The position numbers were made by a program, and so were the translations under genes. The notes under the pieces are model-generated. The model saw nothing but the letters and a program-made list of their open reading frames with translations, did no database searches and was not told the DNA's origin. A stretch of 64,000 bases of DNA. Origin: Mycobacterium numidiamassiliense (GTDB taxonomy: Bacteria > Actinomycetota > Actinomycetes > Mycobacteriales > Mycobacteriaceae). This document shows, piece by piece, positions 30,101 through 39,271 of this stretch. The stretch spans positions 248,001 to 312,000 of the forward strand of contig NZ_FUEZ01000004.1 in the NCBI RefSeq assembly GCF_900157365.1, written 5' to 3'. Position 1 is the stretch's first letter. Every line of letters starts with the position of its first letter.

Positions 30101-32531
30101 GCTGCGCCACAGCGTCTACTTCACCCACGGCATCCGCAACGCCGTCGACAGCGGCCACACCACGTTCGTGGAGCTGGCGCCCAACCCGGTGGCGCTGATG
30201 CAGGTGGGCCTGACCACGGCGGACGCCGGGCTGCACGACGCCCAGCTGATCCCGACGCTGGCCCGCAAGCAGGACGAGGTCGAGTCGATCACGTCGACAC
30301 TGGCCCAGCTCTACGTATACGGCCACGACCTGGACCCCCGCACGTTGTTCAGCCCCGCCAAGGGCCCGTGGGAGTACGCGAACATCCCGCCGACCCGATT
30401 CAAGCGCAAAGAGCACTGGCTGGACGTCCACTTCTCCGGCGACGGCTCCGTGCTTCCGCCGGGGTCCCACGTGGCGCTGCCGGATGGCCGCCACGTCTGG
30501 GAGTACGCGCCCCGCACCACCACCGACCTGGCTGACCTGGTGAAACAGGCTGCGGCCCAAGTCATTCCGGATGCGCAGCTGACGGCTGCCGAGCAGCGGG
30601 CGGTGCCCGCCTACGGCTCCCGGCTGGTCACGACGCTGACCCGCCACCCCGGCGGCGCGTCGGTGCAGGTGCACGCGCGCGTCGACGAGTCGTTCACGCT
30701 GGTGTACGACGCACTGGTCAGCCGCGGCGGTGTCGCGTCGGTGCTGCCGACCGCGGTCGGCGCCGGCACGGCCATCACGGCCGGGACCACTGTCGCGGCC
30801 GTCAGCGCTACGCCCGTGGGCGATGCGCCGGTCGGCGATCCGCGGCTGGCCGCGCTCAGTGCCGGCGAGGACCCCGAGTCCGAGACGCTGGGGGACAGCC
30901 TGACCACCCGCTACATGCCCGCCGGCTTCACCAAGTGGTCACCGGATTCCGGCGAGACCATCGGCGAGCGGCTGGGCGCGATCGTGGGTGCGGCCATGGG
31001 CTACGAGCCCGAGGACCTGCCGTGGGAGGTGCCGCTGATCGAGCTGGGCCTGGACTCGCTGATGGCGGTGCGGATCAAGAACCGCGTCGAGTACGACTTC
31101 GATCTGCCGCCCATCCAGTTGACGGCCGTGCGCGACGCCAACCTCTACGCCGTCGAGAAGCTGATCGAGTACGCGATCGAGCACCGCGACGAGGTCGAGC
31201 AGCTGCACGAGCACCAGAAGACGCAGACGGCCGACGAGATCGCCAGGGAGCAGGCCGAGCTGCTGCACGGCGGCCCCAAGACCGGCACCGACGCGCCGGC
31301 GGCCACCGAGCCAGGGTCCGCGCCGACCCCGCCCGCCGGGGACCTGCCGGTTCCGCCGCCGCCGACCGATCCGTCCGGCCCCGCGAGCAACGGAGCCAAG
31401 AAGGATCTCGCCGGGGCGCTCAGCCAGGAAGCCGTCGCCAAGGCGCTGAACTCCGATGTGCCACCGCGCGATGCGGCCGAGCGGGTCGTCTTCGCCACCT
31501 GGGCGATCGTCACCGGGAAGTCTCCGGGCGGCATCTTCAACCCGCTGCCCAAGCTGGACGACGACACCGCCGCCAAGATGGCGCAACGACTTGCCGAGCG
31601 CGCCGAGGGGCCGATCAGCGCCGAGGACGTGCTGACGTCGGAGACCATCGAGGCGCTGGCCGAGAAGGTGCGCGCCTATTTCGAGGCCGGCCAGATCGAC
31701 GGCTTCGTCCGCACCCTGCGCGCCCCGGAGAACGACTCACAGGTGCCGGTGTTCGTGTTCCACCCCGCCGGCGGGTCGACCGTGGTGTACGAGCCGCTGC
31801 TCAAGCGGCTGCCGCCGGGCACGCCGATGTACGGCCTCGAGCGCGTCGAGGGCACCGTCCAGGAGCGGGCCGCCCAATATGTGCCGAAGCTGTTGGAAAT
31901 CAACGGAGATAAGCCGTTCATCCTGACCGGGTGGTCGCTGGGCGGTGCGCTGGCGTACGCGTGCGCGATCGGGTTGAAGCGGGCCGGTGCCGACGTCCGC
32001 TTCGTCGGGATGATCGACACGGTGCGCGCTGGCGAGGAGATCCCGCAGACCAAGGAGGAAACGCGCAAGCGCTGGGACCGTTACGCGAAGTTCGCCGAGC
32101 GGACCTTCAACGTCGAGATTCCGGGGATCCCCTATGAGCAGCTCGAAGAGCTCGACGATGAGGGGCAGGTCAAGTTCGTGCTGGACATCGTCCAGCAAAG
32201 CGGCGTGCAGGTCCCGGGCGGCATCGTCGAGCACCAGCGGACGTCCTATCTGGACAACCGGGCGCTCGAGACCGTCCAGATCGAGCCCTACGACGGCCAC
32301 GTCACCCTCTACATGGCCGACCGCTACCACGATGACGTCATCGCGTTCGAGCCGCGGTACGCGATCCGCCAGCCGGACGGCGGCTGGGGCGAGTTCGTGG
32401 CGGACCTGGAGGTGGTGCCGATCGGTGGCGAGCACATCCAGGCCATCGACGAACCGATCATCGCCAAGGTCGGCGCTCACATGGCTGAGGTGCTGGGTAA
32501 TGTCGAGGCGCAAACCAGTCAGACGAGTTGA
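27165..32531 (+). CDS. pks13: Polyketide synthase Pks13, mycolic-acid condensase
   Basis: Type I polyketide synthase (1788 aa) that condenses the meromycoloyl chain with a carboxylated alpha chain to form mycolic acid. Domain order visible: N-terminal carrier (Ser70 in ELGLSSRD), ketosynthase (Cys302 in DTACSSS, His in EAHGTGT), acyltransferase (Ser818 in GQSLGEA), second carrier (Ser1298 in ELGLDSLM), a Pro/Ala-rich linker (about 1375-1415), and C-terminal thioesterase (Ser1591 in GWSLGG). All active-site residues are present. It is about 55 residues longer than the M. tuberculosis protein, partly in linkers. Benzofuran and thiophene inhibitors of this family target the thioesterase and carrier regions. 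Confidence 0.97.
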   Translation: MADTESDLPDNSDHSDQPEPVVRGEVPAKRSDMSVPEMRQWLRNWVGNAVGQSPDAIDESVPMVELGLSSRDAVAMAADIEDMTGVTLSVAVAFQHPTIESLATRIVEGEPEREDDGLEGFDWTRTGPAERVDIAVVGLSTRLPGDMNTPEETWQALMEGRDAITDLPEGRWSEFFEEPRLAERINQARTRGGYLKDIKGFDSEFFAVAKTEADNIDPQQRMALELTWEALEHARIPASSLRGEAVGVYVGVSSNDYGFMAVSDPTVAHPYAITGNATSIIANRVSYFYDFRGPSLAVDTACSSSLVAAHQAVQALRNGECDVAVAGGVNALITPAVTLGFDEIGAVLAPDGRIKSFSSDADGYTRSEGGGMLVLKRVDDARRDGDQILAVIAGSAINHDGRSNGLIAPNQDAQAEVLRRAYKDAGIDPRNVDYIEAHGTGTVLGDPIEAEALGRVVGRGRTADQPALLGAIKTNVGHMESAAGVAAMAKVVLSLQHNKLPPSINFAGPSPYIDFDAMRLKVIDTATDWPRYGGYALAGVSSFGFGGANAHMVVREVLPRDFFKSVVEPDAKAPEAASAAAPSLEGHSLRFDDFGNIITDEYEADDFEPELPGVTDEALELKQVALEELAAQEEAEPTTPLIPLVVSAFLTSRKKAAAAELADWMESPEGQAASLESIGRSLSRRNHGRSRAVVLAHDHEEAIKGLRAVAEAKQRPNVFSVDGPVSNGPVWVLAGFGAQHRKMGKSLYLRNPVFAEWIEKVDALVQDELGYSVLELILDDSQDYGIETTQVTIFAIQIALGELLKHHGAQPAAVVGQSLGEAASAYFAGGLSLRDATRAICSRSHLMGEGEAMLFGEYIRLMALVEYSADEIKTVFSDFPDLEVCVYAAPTQTVIGGPPDQVDAIIARCEAEGKFARKFQTKGASHTQQMDPLLGELTAELQGIKPMSPTAGIYSTVHEGSYIKPGSDPIHDVEYWKKGLRHSVYFTHGIRNAVDSGHTTFVELAPNPVALMQVGLTTADAGLHDAQLIPTLARKQDEVESITSTLAQLYVYGHDLDPRTLFSPAKGPWEYANIPPTRFKRKEHWLDVHFSGDGSVLPPGSHVALPDGRHVWEYAPRTTTDLADLVKQAAAQVIPDAQLTAAEQRAVPAYGSRLVTTLTRHPGGASVQVHARVDESFTLVYDALVSRGGVASVLPTAVGAGTAITAGTTVAAVSATPVGDAPVGDPRLAALSAGEDPESETLGDSLTTRYMPAGFTKWSPDSGETIGERLGAIVGAAMGYEPEDLPWEVPLIELGLDSLMAVRIKNRVEYDFDLPPIQLTAVRDANLYAVEKLIEYAIEHRDEVEQLHEHQKTQTADEIAREQAELLHGGPKTGTDAPAATEPGSAPTPPAGDLPVPPPPTDPSGPASNGAKKDLAGALSQEAVAKALNSDVPPRDAAERVVFATWAIVTGKSPGGIFNPLPKLDDDTAAKMAQRLAERAEGPISAEDVLTSETIEALAEKVRAYFEAGQIDGFVRTLRAPENDSQVPVFVFHPAGGSTVVYEPLLKRLPPGTPMYGLERVEGTVQERAAQYVPKLLEINGDKPFILTGWSLGGALAYACAIGLKRAGADVRFVGMIDTVRAGEEIPQTKEETRKRWDRYAKFAERTFNVEIPGIPYEQLEELDDEGQVKFVLDIVQQSGVQVPGGIVEHQRTSYLDNRALETVQIEPYDGHVTLYMADRYHDDVIAFEPRYAIRQPDGGWGEFVADLEVVPIGGEHIQAIDEPIIAKVGAHMAEVLGNVEAQTSQTS

Positions 32532-32543
32532 GGTAGGCAAGTA

Positions 32544-34115
32544 GTGACGGGTACTGAGCTTTCTCGCGCACACACGGCAGCCGAGAAGCTGGCCGAACTG
32601 CGTGCTCGCCTGGAGTTGGCCAAAGAGCCCGGCGGCGAGAAGGCCGCCGCCAAGCGCGACAAGAAGGGCATCCCGAGCGCGCGTTCCCGGGTGTACTCGC
32701 TGGTCGACCCGGGGACCTTCCTGGAGATCGGTGCCTTGGCCAAGACGCCCAACGATCCCAACGCGTTGTACGGCGACGGGGTCGTCACCGGTCACGCGTT
32801 GATCGACGGCCGACCGGTCGGGGTGTTCTCCCATGATCAGACGGTCTTCCAGGGCACGGTCGGGGAGATGTTCGGCCGCAAGGTCGCCCGCCTGATGGAG
32901 TGGTGCGCGATGGTCGGCTGCCCGATCATTGGCATCCAGGACTCAGGTGGCGCCCGGATTCAGGACGCGGTCACCTCGCTTGCCTGGTACGCCGAGCTGG
33001 GCCGCCGCCACGAGGCGCTGTCCGGGCTGGTGCCCCAGATCTCTCTCATTTTCGGCAAATGTGCTGGGGGAGCGGTGTATTCGCCGATCCAGGACGATCT
33101 CCTGGTCTCCGTGCGCGACCAGGGCTACTTCTTCGTCACCGGGCCGGACGTGATCCGGGAAGTCACCGGCGAGGACGTCAGCCTCGACGAGTTGGGTGGC
33201 TCCGACGCCCAGGCCCGCTACGGCAACATCCACCAGGTCGTCGACTCCGAAGCCGACGCATTCCAGTACGTGCGTGACTTCCTGTCCTTCCTGCCGTCGA
33301 ACTGCTTCGACACCCCGCCGATCGTCAATCCGGGCCTGGAGCCCGAGATCACCCCGACCGACCTGGAACTCGACGCGATCGTTCCGGACTCGGACAACGC
33401 GGCCTACGACATGCACGAAATCCTGCTGCGGATCTTCGACGACGGCGACTTCCTCGACGTCGCAGCGCAGGGCGGGCAGGCCATCATCACCGGGTTCGCC
33501 CGGGTCGACGGGCGCCCGGTCGGCGTCATCGCCAACCAGCCCATGTATCTGGCCGGGTCGATCGACAACGAGGCCTCCGACAAGGCCGCGCGGTTCATCC
33601 GCTTCTGTGACGCGTTCGAAATCCCGCTGGTCTTCGTGGTCGATACCCCCGGATTCCTGCCGGGAGCCGAGCAGGAGAAGAACGGCATCATCAAGCGTGG
33701 CGGCCGGTTCCTGTACGCGGTGGTCGAGGCCGACGTGCCGAAGGTGACGATCACCATCCGCAAGTCCTATGGGGGCGCCTACGCCGTCATGGGATCGAGG
33801 CAGCTGACCGCCGACTTCAACTTCGCGTGGCCCACCGCGCGCATCGCGGTGATCGGTGCGGAGGGCGCTGCGCAGCTGCTGATGAAGCGCTTCCCGGACC
33901 CGACCACACCCGAGGCGCAGCAGATCAAGAAGGATTTCATCGAGGGCTACAACCTGAACATGGCGATCCCGTGGACCGCCGCCGAACGCGGGTTCATCGA
34001 CGCGGTCGTCGACCCGCACGACACCCGGCTGCTGCTGCGTAAATCGCTACGTCTGTTGCGGGACAAGCAGTTATGGTTCCGCGTCGGACGCAAGCACGGG
34101 TTGATACCGATCTAG
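32544..34115 (+). CDS. accD4: Acyl-CoA carboxylase beta subunit AccD4
   Basis: Carboxyltransferase subunit (523 aa, GTG start) that, with AccA3, AccD5 and AccE partners, carboxylates the C24-C26 acyl-CoA used by Pks13 as extender. Both carboxyltransferase halves are seen: the N-terminal half with the oxyanion region around [10 protein letters not shown] and [11 protein letters not shown], and the C-terminal half with [24 protein letters not shown] and [11 protein letters not shown]. It starts 12 bases after pks13 and ends the operon. Confidence 0.96.
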   Translation: MTGTELSRAHTAAEKLAELRARLELAKEPGGEKAAAKRDKKGIPSARSRVYSLVDPGTFLEIGALAKTPNDPNALYGDGVVTGHALIDGRPVGVFSHDQTVFQGTVGEMFGRKVARLMEWCAMVGCPIIGIQDSGGARIQDAVTSLAWYAELGRRHEALSGLVPQISLIFGKCAGGAVYSPIQDDLLVSVRDQGYFFVTGPDVIREVTGEDVSLDELGGSDAQARYGNIHQVVDSEADAFQYVRDFLSFLPSNCFDTPPIVNPGLEPEITPTDLELDAIVPDSDNAAYDMHEILLRIFDDGDFLDVAAQGGQAIITGFARVDGRPVGVIANQPMYLAGSIDNEASDKAARFIRFCDAFEIPLVFVVDTPGFLPGAEQEKNGIIKRGGRFLYAVVEADVPKVTITIRKSYGGAYAVMGSRQLTADFNFAWPTARIAVIGAEGAAQLLMKRFPDPTTPEAQQIKKDFIEGYNLNMAIPWTAAERGFIDAVVDPHDTRLLLRKSLRLLRDKQLWFRVGRKHGLIPI

Positions 34116-34284
34116 CCTTCGAGTCACACCCACCCCAGCGGCACCGGGAAACCTCGGGGCATGCGGATCGGAAATGCGATAGCGCATGCGATATCTCTTT
34201 CCAAAAGTGTTCTAGCCCTGCCGTTTTGGTGCCGCTGTGGCCAGTGTGACCAGCTATGGGGCGGGTTCGACTTGTGGAGCTTCC
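34116..34284. other. Convergent intergenic region accD4 / fadE35 with palindrome
   Basis: 169 bases between two convergent genes. A 14-of-16 palindrome centred on CGCATGCG (34179-34194, ATA-x-CGCATGCG-x-TAT) overlaps a small stem ATGCG/CGCAT (34174-34187). Further on, CCAAAA (34201-34206) and TTTTGG (34224-34229) could pair around a long loop and serve as a weak bidirectional terminator. No gene is seen. Confidence 0.45.
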
Positions 34285-36069
34285 TCATAGCGCCAGCGCG
34301 CCGTCCACCAACTCGTCGAAACGGTCGAGTGCCTCGTCGGAGTCGGCGTCGATGCCGCGCAGTGGTCCGCGATCGGCGAGATAGCGTTGCGCGTACAACC
34401 GAGCGACCAGGGCCGTGTGGTCGATGCCGAAAGTCGTTCTCTCCCAAGCGGATCGCTCGATGAGCAGCGAACCCGCGTACACGTCGCCCATGAACTGAGC
34501 GAGCGGGAACAGCCGCGCCTCGGCGACGGCGCCATCGAGTTTGGCCCACGCCGTGATCGCATCATCCAGGTGTTCGATGCGGCGGGCCACCAGATCCGTC
34601 GTCTCGTCGCCGTCGGAGACCGACACCGCGTCATGCATCCGGGCCAACAGCGTCTCGTGCGCCTGAGTCTGCTCGATCCCGCGCCGCACATCCAGACACA
34701 GAATGTTGTCCGGGCCTTCCCAGATCGTATTCACCTGCGCGTCGCGCAGCAGTCGGGCCACCGGCCACGTCTCGATATAGCCGTTGCCGCCGTGGATTTC
34801 GATCGCGTCGGAGGCTGCGGTGATCCCCAGCCGGCACACCTTGAGTTTGGTGACCGGCACCGCGATGCGCTGTCGCATGCCGCGCGGCTGGCGGTGGTTC
34901 GGTGCCCCGATGCCGTCGAAAACCATTGCCTGCGCGGCCTCGACGTCGACGATCAGCTCGGCCAGCTTGCGCCGCATCAGCGGCTTGTCGATCAGCGCGC
35001 CACCGAACGCTCGCCGCTGCCGCGCGTAGCAGAGCGATTCAACGAGGGCGCGGCGCGCGTTGCCGAGGCCGAACAGCGCGATGCCGAGTCGGGCGGCGTT
35101 GGTCAGCTCCATCATCCTGCCCAGGCCCTTGCCGTCGGACGGACCGCTGTCGGCGGTCGGCTCGCCGGACAGCAAAAAAGCTTCTGCGTCAACGAATTCG
35201 ACTTCGCCGGAAGCCACCGAGCGAGTGCCGAGCTTGTCCTTCAACCGACGCACCCGCACCCCGTTGCGCGAACCGTCGCGGCGGGTGCGCAGCACCAGGA
35301 AGTTCGCGACGCCGCGCGACGAGTCGGGCGCGCCCTCGGGTTTGGCCAGCACGACGAACGCCTCTCCGGCGCAGTTGGAGGCAAACCACTTGAATCCGTT
35401 GAGCAGCCAGGCATCTCCGGCACGCGTCGCGGTGGTCTCCAACGCCCCCAGATCGGAGCCGCCGGTGCGCTCGGTCAGCAGCTGTGCCGTCTCGCCCGCC
35501 CACTCGCCGGACGCGAACTTGGCCAGCACGTGCTCGCGGACATCGGCCGGCGCGTAGGCGGACACCAGCGACTGCACCATGCCGCCGCCAGTGCCCAGCG
35601 CGCAGCCCATCCCGATATCGGCTTGATTGAGTAGGTAATTCGATGCGAACAACGCCAGCCCCGAGCTCACCTGGGCCGCCCGCGCGTCGGTGCGCAGCGC
35701 GTGCTGCGCCTCCAGGACGGCGCGCTTGGATTCGGTGAACGACGACGGCATGACAACTCGGCTGATGTCGTGTCCCCAGCGGTCGTAGCGCTGCAGCCGC
35801 GGCGGGTTCTGGTCGGTTTCTTCGGCCCACCGCGCGACCGGGCCGCCCATCAGCTCTCCGATGCGGGTCAGATGGGGCTCGACGACGGCCAGCTCGTCGG
35901 GCTTCAGGTAGTAAGCCATGGTGGCCTGCAGGGTCGGGTCGGTGAGGTACCAGTTGAGGCCCACGGCGCCGCGGTAGTCGTCCGTTTGGTAGCGCTGCGC
36001 CTTTTCCGGAGTTGAGAAGGGCAACCTGTCGACGGCCTCTAGCCCGTATTGCGGGCCGTAGTCGCTCAT
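34285..36069 (-). CDS. fadE35: Acyl-CoA dehydrogenase, AidB-like (FadE35)
   Basis: Flavoprotein of 594 aa with the acyl-CoA dehydrogenase fold: a helical N-domain, the central beta-domain with the FAD signature LLTERTGGSDLGALET, and a C-terminal helical bundle with the IHGGNGYIETWPVARLLRDAQVNTIWEG block. Sequence features resemble the AidB subgroup, whose substrates are unclear. FadE35 has been linked in M. tuberculosis to susceptibility to a thiacetazone-like compound; that is recalled, not shown here. It is convergent with accD4 and transcribed toward it. Confidence 0.88.
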   Translation of the reverse strand: MSDYGPQYGLEAVDRLPFSTPEKAQRYQTDDYRGAVGLNWYLTDPTLQATMAYYLKPDELAVVEPHLTRIGELMGGPVARWAEETDQNPPRLQRYDRWGHDISRVVMPSSFTESKRAVLEAQHALRTDARAAQVSSGLALFASNYLLNQADIGMGCALGTGGGMVQSLVSAYAPADVREHVLAKFASGEWAGETAQLLTERTGGSDLGALETTATRAGDAWLLNGFKWFASNCAGEAFVVLAKPEGAPDSSRGVANFLVLRTRRDGSRNGVRVRRLKDKLGTRSVASGEVEFVDAEAFLLSGEPTADSGPSDGKGLGRMMELTNAARLGIALFGLGNARRALVESLCYARQRRAFGGALIDKPLMRRKLAELIVDVEAAQAMVFDGIGAPNHRQPRGMRQRIAVPVTKLKVCRLGITAASDAIEIHGGNGYIETWPVARLLRDAQVNTIWEGPDNILCLDVRRGIEQTQAHETLLARMHDAVSVSDGDETTDLVARRIEHLDDAITAWAKLDGAVAEARLFPLAQFMGDVYAGSLLIERSAWERTTFGIDHTALVARLYAQRYLADRGPLRGIDADSDEALDRFDELVDGALAL

Positions 36070-36120
36070 GATGCGACGGTATTACAGCTGCGACCTAGCG
36101 TGAAGAACTGCCGCGCCGCG

Positions 36121-36987
36121 CTACTTCCGCAGGGTGAATTGGTTGAGGTCGGTGTAACCCTTGCGGAAGAGATTCGCGCAGCCGGTCAGGTACTTCATGT
36201 ACATCTCGTAGACCTCTTCGGACTGAATCTCGATGGCCTCGGCCGTGTGTGCCTCGAGCCCCGCGGCCCATACGTCGAGGGTCTTTGCGTAATGCCGCTG
36301 CAGTGATTGGCGACGCTTCAGCTTGAAGCCGGCCTTGGCCGAGAATTCCTTCACCATGTCGATGGTCGGCAGATAGCCGCCCGGGAAGATCTCCGTCTTC
36401 ATGAAGTCGCTGAACTCGACTATCGCCGGAGTCAGCGGCAAGCCCGACGCGATGATCTCCCTCTCCGAGAGGACGGTGATGGTGTGCAGCAGGAACGTGC
36501 CACCAGCCGGCAACAGCTCATACGCCCTCTCGAAGAAAGCCGTGTAGCGGTCGTAGCCGACATGCTCGAGCGGGCCGATCGCGACGATTCGGTCCACCGG
36601 CTCGTGAAAGCGCTCCCAGCCCTCGAGCAGCACGCGCCTGGAGCGCGGGGTGTCGAGTTCGTCGAGCATCTTTTGTGCATAGGCGGCCTGGTTCTTGGAC
36701 AGCGTCAAGCCGACGACATTGACGTCGTATTTCTCGATGGCCCGCAGCATGGCGGCGCCCCAGCCACAGCCGAGGTCCAGCAGCGTCATGCCCGGCTCCA
36801 AGCCCAGCTTGCCAAGCGAGAGGTCGATCTTGGCGATCTGCGCCTGTTCCAGCGTCATGTCGTCGCTGCCAAGCCAGTAGGCGCACGTGTACATCTGGGT
36901 GCGGTCGAGGAACAGGCGGAAGAAGTCGTCAGATAGGTCGTAGTGCGCCTGAACATCCTCGAAATGCGGCGTCAGTTCCTCAGCCAT
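36121..36987 (-). CDS. Cyclopropane/mycolic acid methyltransferase family protein
   Basis: SAM-dependent methyltransferase of 288 aa in the CmaA/MmaA/PcaA/UmaA family. The SAM motif is DLGCGWG (residues 71-77). The N-terminal YDLSDDFFRLFLDRTQMYTCAYW region and the bicarbonate-site Glu141 (GPLEHVGYDRY) are preserved, as is the C-terminal YMKYLTGCANLFRKGYTD. It should modify double bonds of meromycolate chains (cyclopropane or methyl branch), but which product cannot be told. H37Rv has no family member at this position, so this is an accessory copy beside the mycolate cluster. ATG 36987 is chosen; a longer start at 37056 lacks a homologous N-terminus. Confidence 0.88.
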   Translation of the reverse strand: MAEELTPHFEDVQAHYDLSDDFFRLFLDRTQMYTCAYWLGSDDMTLEQAQIAKIDLSLGKLGLEPGMTLLDLGCGWGAAMLRAIEKYDVNVVGLTLSKNQAAYAQKMLDELDTPRSRRVLLEGWERFHEPVDRIVAIGPLEHVGYDRYTAFFERAYELLPAGGTFLLHTITVLSEREIIASGLPLTPAIVEFSDFMKTEIFPGGYLPTIDMVKEFSAKAGFKLKRRQSLQRHYAKTLDVWAAGLEAHTAEAIEIQSEEVYEMYMKYLTGCANLFRKGYTDLNQFTLRK

Positions 36988-37156
36988 GACTGTGCTGCCT
37001 TTCCCTGGACACCACCGGCGTGATGCGCCAGGTAGGCCGTCGGGTGGTCCAGTCACTATTCGGCCCGAAGGGGTGAGTCGTGCATCACTCTAAGGCGAAC
37101 TCGGTTGGAGTGCTTCGCCGAAGTCGAGGTGGGTCGAATGGCTGGACTACGGCCGG

Positions 37157-37663
37157 CTATACCGGCGCCACGAACTCCGAGGTGTAGAACTCGGCCGGAT
37201 TTTGCGAGTGCGGATTGCCGCGCTCGATGATCACCCAGACGCCCGTCGTTCCCGGTCGAAGGCCTTCGGTGATGGTCACCGTGCCGTCGCCGGCCGCGTC
37301 GGTGTCGAATCCGGAAAAGGCCGTACCCGGATCCCCTGGGCCGCAGGTCGCCGACGCCGGCCGCGGTTCCTGAATCAAGCCGACGTCGAAATGCGTGCCC
37401 GGCTCCGGCGAGTCGGTCAGGTGGACTTCGGCGGTCGCGCTCGATCCGGAGTGGCGGATGACGGCCGAACCGGTGCCAAGACCGGGGTGCGCCACCATGG
37501 GATCGGTGCTGATCAGGCTGAAATCGCAACGCCGAAGGTCGCTGTCCAGCACGACGGTGGTGCCGGCTTCGGCCGCGGCCCTTGTGATCTCGACGCCCAT
37601 CACCGTGGTCACCGCCGCGGCGATCACCGCACCGCATGCGCCTACCCGTACGAAAGTGTGCAC
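37157..37663 (-). CDS. Small secreted protein of unknown function
   Basis: Protein of 168 aa starting with GTG and a cleavable signal (hydrophobic residues 8-24, then EITRAAAEA). The mature part is beta-rich with two cysteines (RRCDFSL and SATCGPG) that could form a disulfide, and repeated TV/EV strands. I do not recognise a family. The ribosome site is good (GGGAGGGGTGACCCG before GTG). It is divergent from the broken kinase-like gene and lies in the accessory block. Confidence 0.7.
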   Translation of the reverse strand: MHTFVRVGACGAVIAAAVTTVMGVEITRAAAEAGTTVVLDSDLRRCDFSLISTDPMVAHPGLGTGSAVIRHSGSSATAEVHLTDSPEPGTHFDVGLIQEPRPASATCGPGDPGTAFSGFDTDAAGDGTVTITEGLRPGTTGVWVIIERGNPHSQNPAEFYTSEFVAPV

Positions 37664-37956
37664 CGGGTCACCCCTCCCGCCTCCCTATTGCCTGCATCAC
37701 AGCGGAGATAGATATTGACCGGAATTCGCCGGAATTAAACGAAATGCCGGGAATTACTAAAACGTCAATAAATGGCACGCTATTTGACCGATGATGAATT
37801 AGTTTGGCCGAATGAATTTCGGCGGCGAGTTCACTGGGGACACCGGGCAAATTCGACGTCCGTCTCGCCGATGGTCAAATTCCGCCACCACCGAAGCCGC
37901 TCGCGGTTTATTGTGCCTGCTAGCGGGGGTTCGCTCACGGGTCACCGGGAGGTGCT
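37664..37956. other. AT-rich divergent intergenic region
   Basis: About 290 bases, clearly richer in A and T than the surrounding DNA between 37690 and 37830. The octamer CCGGAATT occurs twice and the near copy CGGGAATT once within about 45 bases (about 37718-37755). It should contain divergent promoters for the secreted protein and the kinase-like gene. The composition may also mark the edge of acquired DNA. Confidence 0.5.
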
Positions 37957-39271
37957 GTGCAGGACGGGACGCCGGTCGGGCGCTATCAATTGCTGGAGAT
38001 GATCGGCCGCAACGACAAGGGCGAAACGTGGCGGGCTTTCGACAATGTGACCCACCGAGTCGTCGCGGTGACAGTCCTGACCGGTGACGCCGGCAATGCC
38101 GTGACGATCCTGGCCGATGACGGCGGAAACACCGTGGCCAAGGAGCTTCCCCAATGGGCCGCCGGATCCGACCCGGCGCTGGATTACCCCGGCACAGGGT
38201 CCGGGTACGTGTACGAGTACCCGGCGTACTCACCGATCGGGTCCACGCCGGCCGGCCTCCCCTCCGACCAGCAGAAGCAGCAGGACGACTCGAAAGCACC
38301 GGGCCCGAAGGAATCTCGCAAGCGCCGGCTCGTCGTGCTGTCGAGCGCCGGCGTCATCGTGGTCGTCGCGGTCGTCGTCGCGGCGCTGGTCCTCACGAGT
38401 GCTCATCACGGTGGCGCGTCGCAGGCGTCCTCCACCAGCGCGTCGCCCGCCCCGGCCGCCAACACCGGCCCCTTCACCGGAACCTTCGCCGTGCGGGTGA
38501 GTGCCGCCACCCTGGCCGGCGGGGGCCCCGACGAGGATGGCGATGCGAAGGCATACACGGACACCTGGACTCTGCGCTCGGCGTGCAGCGCCAACGGCTG
38601 TGTCGCCACCGCGTCGGCCAACAACTTCGAGGTCTCCGACATGGTGTTCGACAACATCGGTAACAGCTGGTTCGCCGTCGCCATCTCGCATATCGATTGC
38701 TCCCGGCCGAATGACGAAGCGTGGAACGTGGTCTCGCTGGCGCCGCAGCGCGAGCGGGACCATGTCGGGCGAAGTGACCCGGGCGACGGCGAATGGCTGT
38801 TTCACCAAACGGACCGCGACCCTGACCCGAACGGGCGACACCGACATCTCGAAGCTGCCCGACCCCACTCACCTGGATCCGCGCGTGGTGTCACCGGCCG
38901 AAGCGCTGCACGGCAGTTACGACGATCAAACGACCTACGCGAGCGGTAGCAAATCTGACGTCAAGTACGGCGTGCGGACCGACTGCCTGCGCGCCGGCGA
39001 TCGATGCATGAGCTTCTTCACCGGTGCGAGTGGCGAGGCGGCGTTCGTCTTCGCAAACGGGGTGTGGACCCTCAACCAGGACTACGCGAGCGGTTGCTCA
39101 TCGGGCCCTCAAGCCCATGCCAACTTCACCGAGACGATGGCGCTGCCGCAACCGCTCCAGAACCCCGTCACCTCGCTGTCCGCGCATGGCTACGAAAACG
39201 TGACACAGGTACCGGGCGCCACTTGCCGCAGTCAGACGTACGGCGAAACCTACACTCGCACAGGAGATTAG
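37957..39271 (+). pseudogene. Frameshifted, headless receptor-kinase-like gene
   Basis: The first 41 residues resemble the N-terminal strands of a mycobacterial Ser/Thr kinase (VGRYQLLEMIGRNDKGETWRAFD), but the glycine loop is degenerate, the ATP-binding Lys is Thr (VAVTVL), and no HRD or DFG region follows. A basic stop-transfer segment and one membrane helix (about 125-148) lead to a Thr/Ser/Pro linker and an extracellular sensor-like domain. This domain is interrupted near 38749: upstream the frame ends in NVVSLAPQ, and the homologous continuation SGTMSGEVTRATANGCF lies in the +1 frame to the stop at 39271. Removing one base in 38749-38751 gives about 437 aa. The GTG at 37957 has GGGAGG eight bases upstream. 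Confidence 0.7.

Noticed and set aside
29118..30674. Long leftward frame inside pks13
   Set aside because: Antisense shadow of the ketosynthase/acyltransferase region.
38740..38760. Programmed +1 frameshifting in the kinase-like gene
   Set aside because: No slippery sequence, internal ribosome site or stimulatory structure was seen, and the kinase core is already missing; decay or a sequencing error is simpler.
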